Assembly: GCA_007695205.1 (NCBI GenBank)
Contig: REEF01000448.1
Span: forward strand, 1 to 7,009
Source: Planctomycetaceae bacterium
GTDB taxonomy: Bacteria; Planctomycetota; Planctomycetia; Pirellulales; Pirellulaceae
Direction of reading: 5' to 3'
DNA: 7,009 nucleotides
Below are positions 1 through 6,340 of this stretch, piece by piece. The notes below the pieces were generated by a model. That model had not been told where the DNA came from and made no database searches. It was given only the letters and a program-made list of their open reading frames with translations. The translations under genes and the position numbers were made by a program. Position 1 is the first letter of the stretch, and every line of letters starts with the position of its first letter.

Positions 1-70
1 AAACGAGCTTGCCCGAAAACGACTCCCGACCCCTTCCGCCGATTCCACCAAGAAAAGTTCGGCCGGGTGC

Positions 71-2608
71 TTACTCGACAGCCGGCATGGCCGCCGGTTT
101 TCGGCGAACCTTTTGCCTAATCTGCTGCAAGGCCTGTTCGACTTCGGCGATCTGCTGATCGTCCAGCGTCATGCCCCCGAAACGCACCTGATAGAACGCA
201 TCGATCACGCACTGTGCCGCCTCGTGCCATTGCGGCTGCTCGTCCCTGCCGTTCATGCGACTTGCGGCGTGGCTGGCGAATTCACGTGGTGTTTGGGCCG
301 GCGGTCGTTCGAGGCCCCATTGCTGCAAGAGCGTCTCCCAACGCCGGTAGAATTCGATCTGATTTGCTACTCGGCCATTTCCCAACCAGCGACTGCCGGA
401 TTTGCGGAGGTGCCTGCGCCGATTTCCTCCGAATCGGTGTTGCCGGAGAGTCCACCATGCGAACGCGATGAACGCGAGTGAGGCGGCGATGATCCAGGGC
501 AGCGCCAGGGTGAATAGTTGCCGAGGCGTGCCCGAAAACTGACCGTCGGAACGGGCCTCGCCCAACCGCGTCACGGTTTCGCGCAACGTGCTGAGCATCG
601 GTCGGTAGACCAGCGAAAACTGCTGCGTGCCGCTCATCTGCATGACATGCTGTGTCCAGGCAGTCTGCGTGGCCGTTCGCCAATCGCGCCAACGCTGTCG
701 GATGTATTCGACCAGCGAAAGCTCGCTCAAACTAGACGGCGTCGGGTCCAATCGCAGCCACCCGCCGTGTGACCAATCAAATAACGGATGCCGCTGACGA
801 ATCGCTGCCGGAATCGCCTCCGCGGGGATGTACGCCTCGACCCAAGCATGCGCATGGGACTGGCGAGCCCAGTAACGTTGGTCTAACTGATTGAATTCAT
901 CGGTCTTGAATCCCACCACGATTCGCGAGGGCAGCCCTTGGCTGCGAAGCATCAAAGCCAAGGCGGAGGCGAAGTATTCGCAGTGGCCGCGTGGATCGTT
1001 GACGATGAAATCCTCGATCGGGTCCAACGTCGGATCGCGCGGTTGTTCGCCCAAGCGATAGCTAAAGCGGGGCGAAGAGCGAAGGGATCGCTCCAAAGAT
1101 CGAGCTCGCCCCATCGGATCGCTGGGCGGAACGTTCGCCTGGTCCATCCACTGTTGTGCCAGTCGAGTCAGTGCGGGGAAGGATTCGGACGGCCATTCCA
1201 ACAGCGGGGCCAATTCGACCGGCGCCACGGCGGGTGCCAGATCCGATTGCCGGCCATCGACCAGCTCGGCGGTTACCAGGTCGTAGCTGAACGGCCGTCG
1301 CATGACCGTACCGGCCCGCTGGAATCGCTCTGAGGCCGGGTCGAACTGGACTCGCACGTCCCGATTGACTCGAATGCTGGGCCAGACGTAAAAGAGATCG
1401 GCCCGATCCATCGGTTCAACGCGGAACTCTTGACGGATCACCTCCAGGGGGGCATTGCGGCGTTCAAATTCCGTGTCGATCGCTTGTCGCATCGCGTCGA
1501 GCGGATTGTCCCCAAGTGGCGACCCTTGCCAGCTACCGCCGTTGTAATGACTGAGCACCGCGCCACGCAGGAAAAGGGTGCCGAGCAGAGGCACTTCGGC
1601 ATTGTCGCGGTGACGGCGCAAGCGGACGGCCAATACCTTTTGCGTATTCTCCAGCGTGGAACCCACTTCGCCAAGCTGCACCTGATCGTCGTATCCGACA
1701 CTGCGTTGCAACGTAAGCGGAGCGGTCTGCCACGAACCGCCGCCGCCGCGGATCAGCGACACATTCACGCCGCCGAAGCGAGGTGTCGCTAAAAAGACCA
1801 CCACGCCAATCACGAGGCAGGCGAGGGTCAACCGACCGAAACGCCACCAGAATTCGGCGCCTAGCGGCTCGGGCGACGGTACCGCGGTGGCGGTGAACAT
1901 GACGGGTTGATAGCGTTCGTCGGGCATTCCCCTCGAGCCCGACGATTGCACCCCGAGCCCACCAGCAGGCTGGATGGACCGCCCGTCACGTTGCTCGGAG
2001 ATGGAATGCAGCCTCAGGTACAGCGATAAGGGGCCGACAATCAGCGTGCCCGCCGCAACACCGGCAACCTGCCACCAATCGGTCCGCAGCCCTGCCTCGT
2101 AAGCCGCTCGCCCACCACCCAAACTGCCCGCAGGGCCGCTGCGCTGTTGCTGACGATGCATGCCCAGCAAACCCAGCGTTACAAGCACGAAAAACAGGTA
2201 GACTGCCAACACCAGACCAAACAGCGGGCCGTGGTAGAATGCACAGGCCAAAAACGTCTGTAGCAGGCTGAGACTGAACAGGTCCCAGTGAGTGCGGCTC
2301 GTCTTCCGTTCGAACATCATCACGGCTTGCAGGCCGATCAAAGCATCGGCGGCTACCGCTGCGTCCGGAGCGCCGCTGACCTGAGCAAAACGCCAGACCG
2401 CAATCGCTACCGTTCCGAGCACCGCGACGTTGATCACCCACCAATCCAACACAACCTGGCCACCGCGATCGCAGAACCAAAAGGAAGCCACGGCCACCAA
2501 CGCCACGCCCAGCGGCAGCCAAGGGTTGGATTGGCCCATTCCGACCATGGTGGCCGACAAGACAGCCATGGCTGCCAAATTCAGGTTGATCCGTTGCTGA
2601 AGATCCAA
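71..2608 (-). CDS. Transglutaminase-like membrane protein, TgpA/DUF3488 type
   Basis: An 845-residue protein of the family that combines an N-terminal DUF3488 membrane region, a transglutaminase core and a C-terminal DUF4129-like tail. Hydrophobic segments are visible near residues 12-46, 54-73, 111-150, 180-199 and 258-274, then a long soluble part, then a last membrane helix near 701-720 and a cytoplasmic tail (about 750-835) with the FYRRWETLLQQWG pattern. The catalytic triad can be read: Cys543 in GHCEYFASAL, His587 in SHAHAWVEAY and Asp621 in WLRLDPTP. The core should lie outside the membrane. The founding relative, TgpA of Pseudomonas aeruginosa, is important for viability; its substrate is unclear. 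The start is TTG, one base after the stop of the DUF58 gene, with AAGG nine bases upstream; the next in-frame ATG (residue 14) lacks a clear ribosome binding site. Co-transcription and translational coupling with the DUF58 gene are inferred. The domain assignment is firm; the cellular role is not. Confidence 0.93.
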   Translation of the reverse strand: MDLQQRINLNLAAMAVLSATMVGMGQSNPWLPLGVALVAVASFWFCDRGGQVVLDWWVINVAVLGTVAIAVWRFAQVSGAPDAAVAADALIGLQAVMMFERKTSRTHWDLFSLSLLQTFLACAFYHGPLFGLVLAVYLFFVLVTLGLLGMHRQQQRSGPAGSLGGGRAAYEAGLRTDWWQVAGVAAGTLIVGPLSLYLRLHSISEQRDGRSIQPAGGLGVQSSGSRGMPDERYQPVMFTATAVPSPEPLGAEFWWRFGRLTLACLVIGVVVFLATPRFGGVNVSLIRGGGGSWQTAPLTLQRSVGYDDQVQLGEVGSTLENTQKVLAVRLRRHRDNAEVPLLGTLFLRGAVLSHYNGGSWQGSPLGDNPLDAMRQAIDTEFERRNAPLEVIRQEFRVEPMDRADLFYVWPSIRVNRDVRVQFDPASERFQRAGTVMRRPFSYDLVTAELVDGRQSDLAPAVAPVELAPLLEWPSESFPALTRLAQQWMDQANVPPSDPMGRARSLERSLRSSPRFSYRLGEQPRDPTLDPIEDFIVNDPRGHCEYFASALALMLRSQGLPSRIVVGFKTDEFNQLDQRYWARQSHAHAWVEAYIPAEAIPAAIRQRHPLFDWSHGGWLRLDPTPSSLSELSLVEYIRQRWRDWRTATQTAWTQHVMQMSGTQQFSLVYRPMLSTLRETVTRLGEARSDGQFSGTPRQLFTLALPWIIAASLAFIAFAWWTLRQHRFGGNRRRHLRKSGSRWLGNGRVANQIEFYRRWETLLQQWGLERPPAQTPREFASHAASRMNGRDEQPQWHEAAQCVIDAFYQVRFGGMTLDDQQIAEVEQALQQIRQKVRRKPAAMPAVE

Positions 2609-2609
2609 G

Positions 2610-3773
2610 TTAGCCTGCCTTGAAATACTCAGAGAAACGACGTTCCAAAGGACCGATCATCTGCCAGCGGTTGGCCAAGGTGGCGGGTGCCGAATCGCTC
2701 CAGCACTGGGCCAGCGGTGTGCCCGCTCGAGGACTGATCAACACGACCTCTGACTGACCGGAAAACTGTTCGCAAACCGTTTGCCAGACCGCAGCCTCGT
2801 CGACTTGGTGATCCGCGCGGGCGACGGCCAAACGATCGAGCGCTGCGGCTTGTAGTGCCGCGTTGGTCGAACCACTCATCGACAGGGGCGGCGTTCCCGA
2901 TAACACCAAACGTAGATGGAAGCCCGGCCGATGGCAGAGATCGGCTAACACCGTGGCGGCGAAACTGACGATCAGTTCCACTCGCTGCAGATCGTCCGCC
3001 TGGGGCCGAGCCGGTTGCCATAAGTCAACCACAAGGATCAGCCGCTTGTCGCTCGGCTGTTCAAACTGGCGGACGATCAACTGCCCCTGCCGGGCACTAC
3101 GTCGCCAATGGACCCAGCGCGAACTGTCACCCGGTTGCCAGTGCCGCACCGCGTAGAAATCTCCCGGTGCCCGACCCGCTCGACGGGAACCCATCGTGCC
3201 CTGAGGCACAGGGAAGTACCGGCGCTGCCAGACGGATGACAAATGGCCAACCTTCGGATAAACCGTCAAGGTGGTTTCGTCATGAATCCATTGCCTGGCG
3301 CTGATCAGCCCAAAGGGAAACCGCGACGATACCCGCAGCGGACCCAATCGATACCTGCCTCGCTGCGGCAGCATCATCCGATAGGTCAACCGCCGATGCT
3401 GACCGGCTGGCACCGACGTGAAGAACAGCCGCGGTTGCACCGCCGTTACTGGCTGACTGGTCCACTCGGCCTGCAACTGGTCTTGAACGGTGATCGCCCA
3501 ATGGGATCTTCTATTGCGATGATCCAACTGGATATCCACGGGCAGCGTTTGACCCGCAGTGACCGTTCGAACAACACGACGCGAGACCCGGATACCCTTC
3601 AGCGAGCGTTTGCACAGCCACAGATTCAGCAGTAATGGACCACTCAAAAGTCCAGCCACTAACACCAGCAAATTGGCCTCAAAGAATACCGCCCAAAAGA
3701 AGACACCAACCACCATCAGGGTATAATAAAGGCCTTCTCGGCACAACATCCTTCGGAAAAAGAGCGGCTTCAT
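2610..3773 (-). CDS. DUF58 domain-containing protein
   Basis: A 387-residue DUF58 protein. Two adjacent hydrophobic segments (about residues 15-32 and 33-52) anchor the N-terminus. A beta-rich region follows (about 60-185), and then the family signature: GDFYAVRHWQPGDSSRWVHW near residues 204-223, followed by RRSARQGQLIVRQFE. The C-terminal part (from about residue 244, LILVVDLW) has the fold pattern of a von Willebrand A-like domain, but the metal site DxSxS is not kept (DLWQP). DUF58 proteins are usually encoded between a MoxR-type ATPase and a transglutaminase-like protein; here the transglutaminase gene follows after one base, while no MoxR gene precedes. The ATG start has GAGGAA five bases upstream. 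Length and ends look complete. Family assignment is secure; the proposed role in envelope or complex assembly with MoxR is general family knowledge and not shown here. Confidence 0.93.
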   Translation of the reverse strand: MKPLFFRRMLCREGLYYTLMVVGVFFWAVFFEANLLVLVAGLLSGPLLLNLWLCKRSLKGIRVSRRVVRTVTAGQTLPVDIQLDHRNRRSHWAITVQDQLQAEWTSQPVTAVQPRLFFTSVPAGQHRRLTYRMMLPQRGRYRLGPLRVSSRFPFGLISARQWIHDETTLTVYPKVGHLSSVWQRRYFPVPQGTMGSRRAGRAPGDFYAVRHWQPGDSSRWVHWRRSARQGQLIVRQFEQPSDKRLILVVDLWQPARPQADDLQRVELIVSFAATVLADLCHRPGFHLRLVLSGTPPLSMSGSTNAALQAAALDRLAVARADHQVDEAAVWQTVCEQFSGQSEVVLISPRAGTPLAQCWSDSAPATLANRWQMIGPLERRFSEYFKAG

Positions 3774-3778
3774 TCAAA

Positions 3779-3784
3779 TTCCTC
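3779..3784 (-). promoter_or_regulatory. Ribosome binding site of the DUF58 gene
   Basis: Minus-strand GAGGAA lies five bases before the ATG at 3773. It supports this start and shows that the DUF58 gene can be translated on its own as the first gene of its operon. Confidence 0.6.
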
Positions 3785-4087
3785 GGTCGTAAACGAACGC
3801 CGAACTCCATGGATCATTCTGTCGTATTTCGCGTAAGCCTCTCCCCGTCAACTTTACGGTACCACATGACCCGTACGTGTCGAAAACGTCTTTTTTCCCG
3901 ATAGACCTGAGTTCGGCCAGCCAGTGGACAAACGCACGATTGCTGTTCATGTGTACACAAACCTTCGAGAATTGCAAGCGGGGTGATCGAAAAAACTCGG
4001 CAATTGCGCAGTGAAAAGCAAAAACGTTCTGTTCTTGGGAGTGTTAACTAATAACTTTTCTACATATTATCACGTTCGTGCGATCTG
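3785..4087. other. AT-richer intergenic stretch, no supported gene
   Basis: This stretch separates the DUF58-transglutaminase operon from the broken genes to its right, and it is visibly richer in A and T than both neighbours. A minus-strand reading frame of 58-67 codons (3977 or 3950 to 3774) ends exactly at the base before the DUF58 start, but I recognise nothing in its product and see no clear ribosome binding site for it. A weak minus-strand promoter-like pair exists: TTGCCA (4086-4091) and TAATAT (4064-4069), 16 bases apart, which would fire toward the DUF58 operon about 290 bases away. A run of six T at 3891-3896 is not preceded by a convincing stem. This is where a moxR gene would be expected in the usual operon layout. 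Confidence 0.5.
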
Positions 4088-4099
4088 GCAACTTCGGGC

Positions 4100-4210
4100 T
4101 GGGACGAAGAACGTGTTCGCGAAGTGCTCGCGCACTACGAGGACCAGAGCGAAGACGAGCAATTCGCCGAGATTGAGGCCGCCAGAGAAGACGCAAATAT
4201 CACCATGATG
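4100..4210 (+). pseudogene. Remnant of a small acidic protein gene (plus strand)
   Basis: Read on the plus strand, the frame from base 4100 gives WDEERVREVLAHYEDQ, then an acidic stretch SEDEQFAEIEAAREDA and ITMM. This resembles the start of a family of small acidic, uncharacterised proteins (about 60-80 residues) that I recall from cyanobacteria and planctomycetes, with a GWDEERV...HYE...E pattern followed by a conserved ELVPAVREL-type tail. The tail is missing: after base 4210 the frame runs into DNA that is the antisense of the methylase fragment on the other strand. No start codon with a ribosome binding site is visible upstream, so both ends seem lost. The frame stays open to 4387 but the product there is antisense noise. 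Family resemblance is from memory; that it is a fragment with a sharp right border is read from the sequence. Confidence 0.45.
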
Positions 4211-4599
4211 GCGGCGGGACTACGTTCGATGGCGATGGCTTTGCGGCCTTCCATCATCGCGGCCAGCGCGGTGCCGCCCGAACCGCAGAAGGGATCGAGC
4301 ACGATATCGCCGGGCTTAGTGAAGTGGCGGATGTACTGGCGGATCGCGTCGTGCGGCTTCTTCGACCAGTACGTGTGCATGTTGTAGATCGCGGTCGCTT
4401 TGGTCGAGGTGATCGGCTGGTTGAAGGCTGCGACGTCGTAGTCGTCGGTTTCGGGATCATAGGGCGTAGCATGCTGCTCGACAAACGGCCGCAGATTCAG
4501 ATTCGGCCGGTCGCCGCTGTAGTAGCCCTCGGGCATGGCGGGGACGGAATGAAACTCCGGGAAGGACTGTTGAACGGCGCTGGCTGTTTTCTTGGACAT
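4135..4599 (-). CDS. Truncated DNA methylase, N-terminal part only
   Basis: The first 130 residues look like the start of a large N4/N6-type DNA methylase. They include TYWSKKPHDAIRQYI (about 77-90) and the cofactor-binding motif I, LDPFCGSGG at residues 101-109, followed by GRKAIAIERSPAA. Family members continue with several hundred residues that hold the catalytic DPPY-type motif. Here the homology stops at residue 130 (base 4210), and the last 24 residues are simply the antisense of a plus-strand gene remnant. The product could not methylate DNA and the reading frame is best regarded as a pseudogene. It starts at ATG 4599, 13 bases after the stop of the toxin gene, so it is probably on the same transcript as vapBC. 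A segment resembling the C-terminal end of such a methylase occurs upstream at 5441-5813, in the wrong order to be one gene. Confidence 0.75.
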   Translation of the reverse strand: MSKKTASAVQQSFPEFHSVPAMPEGYYSGDRPNLNLRPFVEQHATPYDPETDDYDVAAFNQPITSTKATAIYNMHTYWSKKPHDAIRQYIRHFTKPGDIVLDPFCGSGGTALAAMMEGRKAIAIERSPAAIMVIFASSLAASISANCSSSLWSS

Positions 4600-4612
4600 G
4601 ATGGAAAACCGC

Positions 4613-5014
4613 CTACCACAGGCATGTTAGTTGTTGCGAGGCGCGGAGGTGCTCGTCTTTGGTGACGATGGTGGCCCCGAGACGTTTTCCTGCGAAAGCA
4701 ATCAGACGGTCGTGCATTTCGGGGATTTCAGGAAGGCTGTCCAGCGCGACCAAGTCCGAGAGCGTCAGCGGCTCAAGTCGATAGTAAGGAAAATTCCGGA
4801 AATCGGCCAGCAACGGGCCGAAGAGAGCGGACTGCCCGTGCTTCTGAAGCAGGTAGAAGAGTTCGGCGACAACCACGTAGGGGACAACCAATATCGCCTT
4901 GCCCTGGATCGCGTCTTCGAAAACCTGATCGGCCGCAGCGGAGAGCCGCGAAGAGCCGATACGCCGCCAGTAAATGGCGTGAGTGTCCATGCAGAAAACA
5001 GGGGGTGCATTCAT
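4613..5014 (-). CDS. vapC: PIN-domain ribonuclease toxin, VapC family
   Basis: A 133-residue PIN-domain protein, the normal length for VapC toxins. VapC enzymes are Mg-dependent ribonucleases that cut RNA, often tRNA or rRNA, and are held inactive by a VapB partner. The conserved acidic residues are all present: Asp10 in FCMDTHAIYW, Glu51 in VVVAELFYLL, Asp102 in EMHDRLIAF and Asp120 in IVTKDEHL. The ATG at 5014 is preferred over a longer frame to 5041, because it overlaps the antitoxin stop as ATGA and has GGAGG seven bases upstream. The gene is complete. It is the only gene besides its antitoxin in the 4090-6325 region that looks intact. Its RNA target cannot be told from the sequence. Confidence 0.88.
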   Translation of the reverse strand: MNAPPVFCMDTHAIYWRRIGSSRLSAAADQVFEDAIQGKAILVVPYVVVAELFYLLQKHGQSALFGPLLADFRNFPYYRLEPLTLSDLVALDSLPEIPEMHDRLIAFAGKRLGATIVTKDEHLRASQQLTCLW

Positions 5015-5268
5015 TGGTCTACCTCCAGGCTCGCGTGCCAAACTTGGTTCATTTCACGCAGATCCGAGTCAAGATCCGTGTCAGGCAGCTTGCCCTGCCA
5101 AACGCCTCGATCGGAGGGATACGGGGATTTGCGGTCATTCGACGTGATTGACAGCAAGGGCTGGACTACCACTACCACCTCGACGGGACCCGGCGGCAAG
5201 CTGCTGGGAACGCGGATGTTGATCGTGCCGTCGGTGTCAATGGTCGTTTGTGTGGTTAGCGTTTGCAT
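5011..5268 (-). CDS. vapB: Antitoxin of the VapC toxin (VapB-like)
   Basis: An 85-residue protein directly upstream of the PIN toxin; its TGA overlaps the toxin ATG in ATGA, the usual arrangement of toxin-antitoxin pairs. The N-terminal half (TIDTDGTINIRVPSSLPPG followed by VEVVVVVQ, residues 8-34) has the alternating beta pattern of small AbrB/AF2212-like dimerising antitoxins. The C-terminal half, with RGVWQGKLPDTDLDSDLREM (about 54-73) and the following tail, looks like the helical region that would wrap the toxin. ATG 5268 is chosen because AGGAG lies eight bases upstream; a longer frame to 5394 adds residues from an unrelated segment. Pairs of this kind usually repress their own promoter through the antitoxin, but no operator could be recognised here. 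The pairing is strong from context; the exact antitoxin family is uncertain. Confidence 0.78.
   Translation of the reverse strand: MQTLTTQTTIDTDGTINIRVPSSLPPGPVEVVVVVQPLLSITSNDRKSPYPSDRGVWQGKLPDTDLDSDLREMNQVWHASLEVDQ
5022..5026 (-). promoter_or_regulatory. Ribosome binding site of the VapC toxin
   Basis: Minus-strand GGAGG, inside the end of the antitoxin gene, seven bases before ATG 5014. It decides the toxin start. Confidence 0.7.
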
Positions 5269-5276
5269 GGGGATGG

Positions 5277-5281
5277 CTCCT
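5277..5281 (-). promoter_or_regulatory. Ribosome binding site of the antitoxin
   Basis: Minus-strand AGGAG, eight bases before ATG 5268. It argues for the 85-residue antitoxin and against the 127-codon extended frame. Confidence 0.6.
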
Positions 5282-5404
5282 GGAATGGAAGTCTTGGGCG
5301 ACGAAAAAAGCGATGACGGGTGAAGTCCCTTCGCTCGGGCTCGGAGCAGCAATTCTTGTTTGCTGATCCGGCTGATCATCCCTGCGGCGTCCAACTTGCG
5401 GTAG
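5282..5404 (-). other. Unassigned segment upstream of the antitoxin
   Basis: On the minus strand this stretch is open in the frame of the antitoxin and reads DVYRKLDAAGMISRISKQEL, then LLRARAKGLHPSSLF, with amino acid composition like a real protein. I do not recognise it. It has no start of its own with a ribosome binding site and no stop before the antitoxin, so it may be a fragment of another gene captured between the antitoxin stub at 5376-5444 and vapB. The vapBC promoter should lie here if the pair has its own, but no convincing -35/-10 pair was seen. Confidence 0.3.
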
Positions 5405-5444
5405 ACGTCCTGCCGCGGATTCTGCCATGCAATGTCTTAGTCAT
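5376..5444 (-). pseudogene. Stub of an antitoxin-like gene
   Basis: A 22-codon frame that begins MTKTLHGRIRGRT and then runs out as STASWTPQG and a stop. The first 13 residues match, from memory, the start of a common small antitoxin-like family that continues with a TIELDEDPGLPDGQEVEV-like strand; that continuation is absent. The ATG overlaps the stop of the upstream chimeric gene (ATGA) and has AAGGG five bases before it, so the translation start signals were kept while the body was lost. Alternatively it could be a meaningless short frame. The break is near base 5405. Confidence 0.35.
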
Positions 5445-5813
5445 GATGTCCCTTTGGCGAGGTTCAGTCCGCCTTTTTCGTAGATTGCCTTGCCTTGCTC
5501 GTACAGTCCCGCTCGGCGGCACTGCCGCAGCCAGTCGAGCAGATCCGCGTCGCTGCCTGGGCGATCCTTGTCGCGAACGGGTACTCCGTCGATCAGGGCG
5601 TTGGCGAACCGCTTGATCCGCCGTAGCGTGCCGGCCTCGCGGAGCTTGGCCAGTTGTTTGCCTTCTTCTTGGTCGGGAATTCGCCACGTGCCGCTGGCCG
5701 TCTTGATGAAGTATTGCGGCAGCCAGTCGGCCAGCAGACGTCGAGGCTTGTCGTGGACGGACAAGTATTGCTCGAACAGATCGCTGTAGTGAGTCCCTTC
5801 CTGCTCGGGCACC
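5441..5813 (-). other. Methylase C-terminal-like segment inside the chimeric gene
   Basis: About 123 codons that start abruptly after the ATPase part. Lines such as KPRRLLADWLPQYFIKTA, SGTWRIP and the GLYEQGKAIYEKGGLNL end recall large DNA methylases of the kind whose N-terminal piece sits at 4210-4599. Roughly several hundred middle residues, including the catalytic motif, are nowhere in the window. The segment lies upstream of the N-terminal piece in transcription order, so simple splitting of one gene does not explain it. Confidence 0.5.
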
Positions 5814-6325
5814 TGTCGGAGCTTGGCTGCGGACTCGCCCAGGTACTTCGTGATCAGGCCGTCCAGTCGGACAGACAAGAGCGGCAGATTCAACTCGCCC
5901 GCCAACGCGGAAGCGGTCATCGTCTTCCCGCAACCCGGCGGGCCAACCAGCAGCAACTTGCGGCGGGCGGACAGACCGTGGCTGCGCAATTTCGCCTGCT
6001 GCCGATACTCGACCATTACTCTTTCCAACGACTTTCGGGCTGGTTCCGCCAGCACCATATCAACGAGTCGTGTCTTGGGGTAGGACGCCGCGACCAGATC
6101 CGCCAGTTCGCCAATCGGCCGGGCGATGGGCACCGATGCAAGGGATGGACTGGGCACGGATTGGCGTTTCGCTTCGTCGATCAACTCGCGGAGTTGCTGC
6201 GCAAGATTGGTGTTGCCGCGGCGCGCAGCGTGGGCAGCGACCTGCATCGAGACGGTCAGGAAGCGGTCCCGATCCCCCTCGACGTAGCTTCTCAACAACG
6301 CTTTCAATTGGTCTGCTGTTGCCAT
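5441..6325 (-). CDS. Chimeric gene: truncated AAA ATPase fused to methylase C-terminal segment
   Basis: A 294-residue reading frame built from two unrelated parts. Residues 1-171 (bases 6325 to about 5813) are the start of an AAA ATPase: a helical N-terminal region, the linker with PIARPIGELADLV, and Walker A GPPGCGKT at residues 128-135, then LDGLITKYLGESAAKLR. Relatives continue here with VFD and, soon after, Walker B (LFDEFDAIG-like), sensor and arginine finger; all are missing. From residue 172 (VPEQEGTHYSDLF) the protein resembles the C-terminal part of large DNA methylases, ending DLLDWLRQCRRAGLYEQGKA, then IYEKGGLNLAK. The methylase end is cut too: it stops with GTS instead of an acidic tail. 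Without Walker B the ATPase should not hydrolyse ATP. ATG 6325 is chosen over GTG 6337 because AAGGTGG lies eight bases upstream. The ATPase part is clear; the methylase origin of the second part rests on remembered similarity. Confidence 0.72.
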   Translation of the reverse strand: MATADQLKALLRSYVEGDRDRFLTVSMQVAAHAARRGNTNLAQQLRELIDEAKRQSVPSPSLASVPIARPIGELADLVAASYPKTRLVDMVLAEPARKSLERVMVEYRQQAKLRSHGLSARRKLLLVGPPGCGKTMTASALAGELNLPLLSVRLDGLITKYLGESAAKLRQVPEQEGTHYSDLFEQYLSVHDKPRRLLADWLPQYFIKTASGTWRIPDQEEGKQLAKLREAGTLRRIKRFANALIDGVPVRDKDRPGSDADLLDWLRQCRRAGLYEQGKAIYEKGGLNLAKGTS

Positions 6326-6333
6326 AATCCGAC

Positions 6334-6340
6334 CCACCTT
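6334..6340 (-). promoter_or_regulatory. Ribosome binding site of the ATPase-methylase chimera
   Basis: Minus-strand AAGGTGG, eight bases before ATG 6325. It decides the start in favour of ATG 6325 over the GTG at 6337, which lies inside this motif. Confidence 0.6.

Noticed and set aside
282..2522. Several frames of 80-180 codons inside the transglutaminase gene on both strands
   Set aside because: They are out-of-frame shadows of a long gene with a full catalytic triad; their products are rich in Arg, Ala, Ser and Pro and match nothing known to me.
2629..3635. Frames of 73-130 codons within the DUF58 gene
   Set aside because: They are shadows of the DUF58 frame, which carries the family signature.
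3860..3900. Possible intrinsic terminator before six T at 3891-3896
   Set aside because: No stable stem directly precedes the T run on the plus strand.
3774..3977. Minus-strand 67-codon frame ending right before the DUF58 start
   Set aside because: The adjacent position is suggestive, but it needs a TTG start without ribosome binding site, and the product is not recognisable. It is mentioned only as part of the intergenic entry.
4631..5323. Plus-strand open frame of 230 codons
   Set aside because: It lies opposite the vapBC pair, which has motifs, overlap and ribosome binding sites; the plus product shows no domain.
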